A stretch of 12,244 nt of DNA, taken from JACQFK01 sp964604905. GTDB taxonomy: Bacteria > Planctomycetota > MHYJ01 > JACPRB01. The stretch spans positions 1-12,244 of the forward strand of contig CAZSCC010000637.1 of NCBI GenBank assembly GCA_964604905.1, written 5' to 3'. Position numbers and translations under genes: made by a program. Numbering within the stretch: position 1 is the first letter of the stretch; the number at the start of each line of letters is the position of its first letter. This document shows positions 9,089 through 12,244 of this stretch, piece by piece. The notes beneath the pieces were generated by a model, which worked only from the letters and a program-made list of their open reading frames with translations, searched no databases and had not been told where the DNA came from.

Positions 9089-9094
9089 AGTATA
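9089..9094 (-). promoter_or_regulatory. Candidate -10 box for the LamG-WD40-PSD1-DUF1501 unit
   Basis: TATACT on the minus strand, 34 nt before the ATG at 9054, leaving room for a leader of about 28 nt that includes an AAGG ribosome site at 9065-9068. No good -35 sits at 16-18 nt spacing; GGCACA (9113-9118) matches only three positions. Weak call. Confidence 0.3.
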
Positions 9095-9127
9095 ACCCCT
9101 TCCCGGGGGGAGTGTGCCTATCAAACC

Positions 9128-9189
9128 CGCTCCCGGGCCGTCCGACCCGTGGGAAACCCCGGTCTTCTACTATGAATCGCCCGGGAGCG
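9128..9189. repeat. Nested inverted repeat in the gap between the GNAT and LamG genes
   Basis: Arms CGCTCCCGGGC (9128-9138) and GCCCGGGAGCG (9179-9189) are perfect complements over 11 bp. Inside the 40-nt interval, GACC (9144-9147) can pair with GGTC (9161-9164), and GGG (9151-9153) with CCC (9157-9159) around an AAA loop. A transcript on either strand could therefore fold into a long interrupted hairpin. No T-run follows either arm, so it is not a standard terminator. It could be a leader structure, a Rho-independent attenuator variant or a protein site. Confidence 0.5.
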
Positions 9190-9202
9190 CAACCCCTTTC
9201 AC

Positions 9203-9233
9203 CGTAACAAGACAAACGGTTTGTCTTGTTACG
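9203..9233. repeat. Perfect 31-nt palindrome (15-bp arms, 1-nt centre) just after the GNAT stop
   Basis: Arms CGTAACAAGACAAAC (9203-9217) and GTTTGTCTTGTTACG (9219-9233) are exact reverse complements around G9218. The minus-strand stop codon of the acetyltransferase gene ends at 9236, only 2 nt away. The arms are AT-richer (6 of 15 G/C) than the surrounding DNA. As RNA it would form a strong hairpin that could end or protect the cyclase-GNAT mRNA, but no U-tract follows on either strand. As DNA it has the symmetry of a dimeric repressor operator. Either use is possible. Confidence 0.85.
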
Positions 9234-9235
9234 AC

Positions 9236-10081
9236 TCAACCGAGTTCGAAGGAGGTGGCCGCCCGCACCCCTTTCCCCAGCAGCAGGCGCTGGGGCTTCC
9301 GGTGGGTCATCCGGGTCAGGCGGCGGCGGACCTCCAAGCCCTTCCGGGCGAAGACCGCGTCGTGCTCCGGCGTGCGGGGCACGTCCACGATCAGTTCCGC
9401 CCCGTTGAGGGCCAGCCCGGCGGCGTCGAGGAGCATCTCGAAGTGCGCGGGGTTCGAGGCGACCACGGGGCCCAGGTGCGCGAACTGCCGGCCGGGGCGC
9501 AGGATGGCGTAGCCCGCCGCGCCCTTCTCGTCGGTCGCGACCCATCCGATGACGTCGCGCTCCATGGCGAGGTGGACGAGGAGGCGCGAGCGGTCGGCCC
9601 CGCAGGCCGAGTGGTCGAGGGCGAGCATCGCGTCGAGCGTGGCGTGGCTGAGGATCTCGAGGGGAGGCTCGGCGGCCGGGACGCGCAGGGCACCGCCCCA
9701 GCGGTCGATCGGCTCGACGTCGACGAACCCCATCTTGGAATAGAGCGGGTGGCCCTGGTCGCTGGCGTCCAGGCCGATCCCCTTCGATCCGAGCGATTCG
9801 GCGCGGCGCAACGCCTCCTCAAGGATCGCCGATCCGTAGCCGCGGCCGCGGCAGGCCTGGTCGACGATCACCATGCCGAGCCAGTGGGCGTCGGAGGCGT
9901 AGGCGGCGACCGTGGCGGTGGCGACGATGCGCCCCTCCGCGCGGCCGGCGATGCAGCCCTCGGGGGTGAAGTCGATCAGGCGCTGCCAGTCGCCGGGCAG
10001 CTGGTTCCAGCCGGCCTGGGTGGAGAGGCGGAGCGCCTCCTCCAGGTCATCGGCGGTCAGGGCGTCGCAGCGCAGGTCCAT
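9236..10081 (-). CDS. Tandem GNAT N-acetyltransferase with Acetyltransf_18-like C-terminal domain (YitH/HolE-like)
   Basis: 281 residues starting at the ATG at 10081, whose A is shared with the TGA of the upstream cyclase gene (TGATG). This coupling decides the start, although the frame stays open further upstream. The N-terminal GNAT domain (about 3-130) shows the acetyl-CoA pyrophosphate-binding motif R78-G-R-G-Y-G83 in VDQACRGRGYGSAILEEALRRAE, then GLDASDQGHPLYSKMGF, a typical GNAT ending. The C-terminal part (about 138-262) resembles the Acetyltransf_18 domain, with D156-HSACGADRSRLLVHL, a second degenerate GNAT fold. The protein should transfer acetyl from acetyl-CoA to an amine, in the cytoplasm (no signal or TM); the substrate is unknown. 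Its pairing with a cyclase-like protein suggests a signalling or protein-modification role, which is inference. A perfect palindrome follows the stop. Confidence 0.92.
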   Translation of the reverse strand: MDLRCDALTADDLEEALRLSTQAGWNQLPGDWQRLIDFTPEGCIAGRAEGRIVATATVAAYASDAHWLGMVIVDQACRGRGYGSAILEEALRRAESLGSKGIGLDASDQGHPLYSKMGFVDVEPIDRWGGALRVPAAEPPLEILSHATLDAMLALDHSACGADRSRLLVHLAMERDVIGWVATDEKGAAGYAILRPGRQFAHLGPVVASNPAHFEMLLDAAGLALNGAELIVDVPRTPEHDAVFARKGLEVRRRLTRMTHRKPQRLLLGKGVRAATSFELG

Positions 10082-10680
10082 CAGTAGCCGACTCGGAAGA
10101 GTTCGAACGTGCGCCCGCCGAGCTCGGCCGAGCGCGTGTAGGTGCAGCGGAACCGCCCGCGGACGCGGCGCGAGACTTCGCCGGTCACGACGATCTCCCC
10201 CTTGCCGGCGAGGTCCTCGCCGACCTTGGCCGCGACGTTGACGCAGTCGCCGTAGACGTCGTCCTTCAGCCGGATCGCGCGGCCGCAGTGGACCCCGATG
10301 CAGAGGTGGAACTGATCGGCGTCCTTCCGCCCCCGGTTGTAGGTTCGGAGCCGGCGCTGGACGGCGACGGAGGCCTTGAGGGCGACGGCCGGATCGGGGA
10401 AGAGGGCCAGGATGTTGTCCGCGTTCTGCGTGAAGACTCGGGCGCCGTGGCGTTCGAGGATGGGGACGACGAACGCGTAGCAGCGGATCATGACGGCGAG
10501 GAACTGGAGGATCCCGTGCTCGTGGGTCTTCCGCGTGAAGCCCGAGGAGTCGCTGACCCAGATCGTGGCGTCCCGCTCGGCGCTCTCGATCAGGGCCCGA
10601 TCGAAGGTCTGGGCGTTCCGCGGCGTCCTCCGGCGGAAGAGCCGGAAGAACTCCTCGCGGTCCAGCGGGCGCTTCTTCAT
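10081..10680 (-). CDS. Stand-alone class III adenylate/guanylate cyclase-like protein with altered active site
   Basis: 199 residues, essentially one cyclase homology domain (about 36-197) without sensor, membrane or HAMP segments. The metal-binding aspartates are present: D44 in WVSDSSGFTR and D88 in TQNADNILALFP. The later motif GVHCGRAIRLKDDVYGDCVNVAAKV keeps D141 (purine-recognition position), G144 and N148. Two usual catalytic-site residues are changed: the substrate Lys four places before the second metal Asp is T84, and the transition-state Arg after VNxAA is K152. The Gly before D88 is also Ala. Cyclic nucleotide synthesis is therefore uncertain; the protein may be a divergent cyclase, a heterodimer partner or a nucleotide-binding regulator. 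The start at 10680 has no Shine-Dalgarno sequence but a promoter directly before it. The stop overlaps the start of the acetyltransferase gene by one base, so both are co-translated. Confidence 0.9.
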   Translation of the reverse strand: MKKRPLDREEFFRLFRRRTPRNAQTFDRALIESAERDATIWVSDSSGFTRKTHEHGILQFLAVMIRCYAFVVPILERHGARVFTQNADNILALFPDPAVALKASVAVQRRLRTYNRGRKDADQFHLCIGVHCGRAIRLKDDVYGDCVNVAAKVGEDLAGKGEIVVTGEVSRRVRGRFRCTYTRSAELGGRTFELFRVGY

Positions 10681-10691
10681 CGGTCTGACGG

Positions 10692-10720
10692 ATCGTAGCG
10701 CCCCGGGACACGCCCGTCAA
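10692..10720 (-). promoter_or_regulatory. Sigma70-type promoter of the cyclase-GNAT unit
   Basis: On the minus strand TTGACG (10720-10715, five of six matches to TTGACA) and TACGAT (10697-10692, four of six matches to TATAAT) are separated by exactly 17 nt. Transcription would start near 10685, only about 5 nt before the ATG at 10680, which predicts an almost leaderless mRNA and fits the absence of a ribosome-binding site. Confidence 0.6.
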
Positions 10721-10728
10721 CACGGGGG

Positions 10729-10750
10729 AAAAAGTTCGGCGCCCTCGAAC
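10729..10750 (-). terminator. Probable intrinsic terminator of the small zinc-ribbon gene
   Basis: Read on the minus strand, GTTCG (10750-10746) pairs with CGAAC (10738-10734) across a 7-nt loop, followed at once by TTTTT (10733-10729). A G-U pair can extend the 5-bp stem by one. It lies about 98 nt after the stop of the gene at 10848-11087 and 9 nt before the -35 box of the next promoter, the position expected for insulating the two units. The stem is short, so termination may be partial. Confidence 0.45.
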
Positions 10751-10847
10751 CGGGAGGTCGGGACACCGGGGCAACATCGTGGACGACGCACATTTCCGTT
10801 GCGCAGGGCGGCGGGGATTCCTCCGGAGCGGGGCGGATCCGGTCGCG

Positions 10848-11087
10848 CTACCCTAGCATCGGGCCGTGGATGGAGGACGAGGAGGTGTCGAGCATGATCC
10901 CGCCGGCATGCTTGCCGATGACCTTCTGGACGCACTTCGGGCAGTAGGTCACGCACGCGACGGTCGCCGCGCGACCTTCCTCGAAATCGGAGGGGTGGAT
11001 CGCCGCCCCGCAGCAGGTGCAGGGCACCGTCTTCGCGCGCCGGAAGAGGCGACCGATGAGACGCTTCAGGATCGCGCCGAGTCCCAT
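10848..11087 (-). CDS. Small zinc-ribbon protein with amphipathic N-terminal helix
   Basis: 79 residues. The N-terminus MGLGAILKRLIGRLFRRAK is a basic, probably amphipathic helix that could sit on a membrane or bind nucleic acid. The core has C23-T-C-C26 and C49-P-K-C52, a CX2C-X22-CX2C zinc-ribbon pattern with SDFEEGRA between; C25 and C45 are extra cysteines. Spacing and the DFExGxA core match, without gaps, the N-terminal ribbon of the large LamG protein, so the modules are probably homologous. The tail (LDTSSSSIHGPMLG) is low-complexity. The ATG at 11087 follows a G-run (GGGGGGCTA), and an ATG 13 nt upstream runs straight into a stop, so this start is preferred. The gene stands alone: a probable terminator follows and it diverges from the kinase gene. 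The function is unknown; a regulatory or adaptor role is a guess. Confidence 0.75.
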   Translation of the reverse strand: MGLGAILKRLIGRLFRRAKTVPCTCCGAAIHPSDFEEGRAATVACVTYCPKCVQKVIGKHAGGIMLDTSSSSIHGPMLG

Positions 11088-11113
11088 TAGCCCCCCATGT
11101 TGCCAAAATCCCT

Positions 11114-11157
11114 GTCCGGTTCAAAGGGAATACTTGAGGCGCAACGACGTCCGGTTC
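11114..11157. repeat. Short direct repeat GTCCGGTTC in the divergent intergenic region
   Basis: GTCCGGTTC occurs at 11114-11122 and again at 11149-11157, 35 nt apart start to start (about 3.3 helical turns), within the 185-bp gap between the zinc-ribbon and kinase genes. It could be a paired regulator site or chance. The rest of this gap shows a TCCACGGTGGA mini-palindrome near 11171-11181 and no recognisable RNA gene. Confidence 0.25.
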
Positions 11158-11256
11158 CCAAGTTCCCCCCTCCACGGTGGATCCCCTCGATAGCATCCGC
11201 TTCGTCTGACGCGTCGTCGGGGCGTAAATCAGCCTCGTTGATTCGCGCTCCCTCGG

Positions 11257-11262
11257 TATAAT
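11257..11262 (+). promoter_or_regulatory. Perfect -10 box of the protein kinase gene
   Basis: TATAAT ends 10 nt before the ATG at 11273. Transcription would start near 11269, leaving a leader of about 4 nt, and there is no Shine-Dalgarno sequence. No good -35 lies at 16-18 nt; the nearby TTGATT (11238-11243) is only 13 nt away, so the promoter may depend on an activator or another sigma factor. Confidence 0.5.
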
Positions 11263-11272
11263 GCGGCCCATC

Positions 11273-12244
11273 ATGGAGAATCAGGTCTTCGGCCACTGCC
11301 GTCTCGTCCGCAAGATCGGCGAAGGCGGCATGGGCGTCGTCTGGCTCGCCCGCCACGAGAACCTCCACAAGGACGTCGCCGTCAAGGTGCTCCCGCAGGG
11401 GTTCGCGAGCGAACCGGAGGCCGTCCAGCGGTTCCTCCGCGAGGCCCAGTCGGCCGCGCGTCTCGAGCACCCCAACGTGGTCCAGGTGCTGGACGCCGGC
11501 TCCGCGAAAGGCACCCACTTCATCGTCATGCAGTTCGTCGACGGGACCGATCTGCAGAAGGTGCTGAAGAAGAAGGGAAAGCTTGAGGTCGCCGACGCGC
11601 TCGCGATCACCAAGCGCGTGGCCCTCGCCCTAGGCGCCGCCCACAGGATGGGGATCGTCCACCGCGACAGCAAGCCCGCGAACATCCTTCTCACCAAGCA
11701 GGGGCGCGTCATGGTGGCCGACTTCGGCCTCGCGCGCGACCTGAAGGGCGGCGCCACGATCACCAGCGCGCAGGACGTCATGGGGACGCCGCAGTACCTG
11801 GCGCCCGAGCAGGCGCGCGGGGAGAAGGTCGACGGCCGCTCGGACCTCTACTCCCTGGGCGGCACGCTCTACTCGTTCCTCACCGGCCGCGCCCCGTTCA
11901 CCGGATCGTCGCCCGTCTCGATTGCCGTCAAGCACGCAAGCGCCGACCAGAAGCCCCAGCCGGTCCGGAAAATCGTTCCGGAGATCCCGGCCGAGGTCGA
12001 GGCGCTGGTCGAGAAGATGATGGCGAAGAAGGCGGACGACCGGTACGCGACCGGGGAAGATGTGGCGGCGGCGATCGACCGGATCAAGGGCGGTCCGGGG
12101 ACGATGGTGACCGTCTCCCAGGACAGGGTGCTCACGCCGCAGAAGAGACGGAAGCTGATCCTGACCGGCGTGGGCGGGGGCCTCGGGGGGCTGGTCCTTC
12201 TCATCTTCCTCCTCGGCCTCATGGGGCCGAACAAGGAGGAGCGC
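11273..12244 (+). CDS. Hanks-type Ser/Thr protein kinase with transmembrane segment (C-terminus beyond window edge)
   Basis: 324 residues are visible and the frame runs off the right edge. The full kinase domain (about 7-270) is present: glycine loop GEGGMG (16-21), ATP-binding Lys K38 in VAVKVL, alpha-C Glu E57 in FLREAQ, catalytic loop H130-R-D132-S-K134-P-A-N137, metal-binding D150-F-G, activation segment GTPQYLAPEQ (171-180) and DLYSLGGTLY. All catalytic residues are intact; the usual Leu after HRD is Ser133. After a juxtamembrane stretch ending in basic KRRK (291-294), one TM helix follows (about 295-317), so the kinase faces the cytoplasm and an extracellular sensor or further domain probably lies beyond the edge. 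This is the PknB-like layout common and expanded in Planctomycetota. It phosphorylates Ser/Thr on unknown targets. The ATG is chosen because the domain starts directly after it and TATAAT lies just upstream. Confidence 0.94.
   Translation, partial: MENQVFGHCRLVRKIGEGGMGVVWLARHENLHKDVAVKVLPQGFASEPEAVQRFLREAQSAARLEHPNVVQVLDAGSAKGTHFIVMQFVDGTDLQKVLKKKGKLEVADALAITKRVALALGAAHRMGIVHRDSKPANILLTKQGRVMVADFGLARDLKGGATITSAQDVMGTPQYLAPEQARGEKVDGRSDLYSLGGTLYSFLTGRAPFTGSSPVSIAVKHASADQKPQPVRKIVPEIPAEVEALVEKMMAKKADDRYATGEDVAAAIDRIKGGPGTMVTVSQDRVLTPQKRRKLILTGVGGGLGGLVLLIFLLGLMGPNKEER

Noticed and set aside
9117..9122. TTGATA (minus strand) as -35 box for the LamG operon
   Set aside because: The spacer to the candidate TATACT is about 24 nt, too long.
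6638..9124. An 828-codon minus-strand frame overlapping the LamG gene
   Set aside because: It is the shifted frame of the LamG gene, almost entirely Arg/Pro/Gly/Ala, with no motif; the LamG frame contains clear domains over the same bases.
9225..9236. CTTGTTACGACT, identical to 12 bases near the 3' end of 16S rRNA (reverse strand)
   Set aside because: Only these bases match; the neighbouring sequence is the palindrome on one side and the acetyltransferase coding end on the other. No other rRNA segment is present.
10082..10777. Upstream extension of the acetyltransferase frame over the cyclase gene
   Set aside because: The extended N-terminus is Arg/Pro-rich shadow sequence of the cyclase gene. 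The GNAT domain begins directly after the ATG at 10081, which overlaps the cyclase stop.
11238..11243. TTGATT as -35 box of the kinase promoter
   Set aside because: Only 13 nt separate it from TATAAT, too short for a sigma70 promoter; only the -10 is called.
1..12244. Search for tRNA genes, CRISPR arrays, insertion sequences, toxin-antitoxin pairs and phage defence genes
   Set aside because: No clover-leaf sequence, regular spaced repeats, transposase motifs or defence-family motifs were seen on either strand by reading.

Overview
The window is GC-rich bacterial DNA and almost certainly comes from a Planctomycetota genome, probably a metagenomic or little-studied lineage. The markers are a DUF1501 protein beside a PSCyt1/PSCyt2/PSD1 (DUF1549/DUF1553) cytochrome protein, a periplasmic-type WD40 protein, a very large LamG/carbohydrate-binding-like membrane protein and a Hanks-type Ser/Thr kinase with a transmembrane segment. 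The phylum call is inference from this gene set. I see no rRNA, tRNA, CRISPR array, transposase or phage gene.

Layout. Positions 1-9054 (minus strand) hold four tightly spaced genes that look like one transcription unit. In transcription order they are: a 1258-residue zinc-ribbon/TM/TPR-like/LamG protein (5278-9054), a seven-blade WD40 protein (4308-5267), a 999-residue PSCyt/PSD1 cytochrome protein (1245-4244), and a Tat-exported DUF1501 protein (1-1240, cut by the left edge). All four carry export or membrane signals, so the products probably meet in the periplasm or at the cell surface. Family context suggests polymer or glycan handling, but no substrate can be read from the sequence.

Positions 9055-9235 form a structured intergenic region with a perfect 31-nt palindrome and a nested 62-nt inverted repeat. 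Positions 9236-10680 (minus) hold a two-gene unit, a class III cyclase-like protein followed by a tandem GNAT acetyltransferase, coupled by a TGATG stop/start overlap. The unit has a good sigma70-type promoter that lies so close to the start codon that the mRNA would be nearly leaderless. Positions 10729-10750 look like an intrinsic terminator for the small zinc-ribbon gene at 10848-11087 (minus). That small gene is divergent from a Ser/Thr protein kinase (11273 to the right edge, plus), which has a perfect TATAAT box only 10 nt before its ATG.

Points of interest: the small protein and the N-terminus of the giant LamG protein share the same CX2C-X22-CX2C ribbon without gaps. The cyclase-like protein keeps both metal-binding Asp but lacks the usual substrate Lys and catalytic Arg. 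The right half (kinase, cyclase-like protein, acetyltransferase, ribbon protein) reads as a signalling cluster next to the cell-surface operon. No stretch longer than 300 bases lacks a gene.
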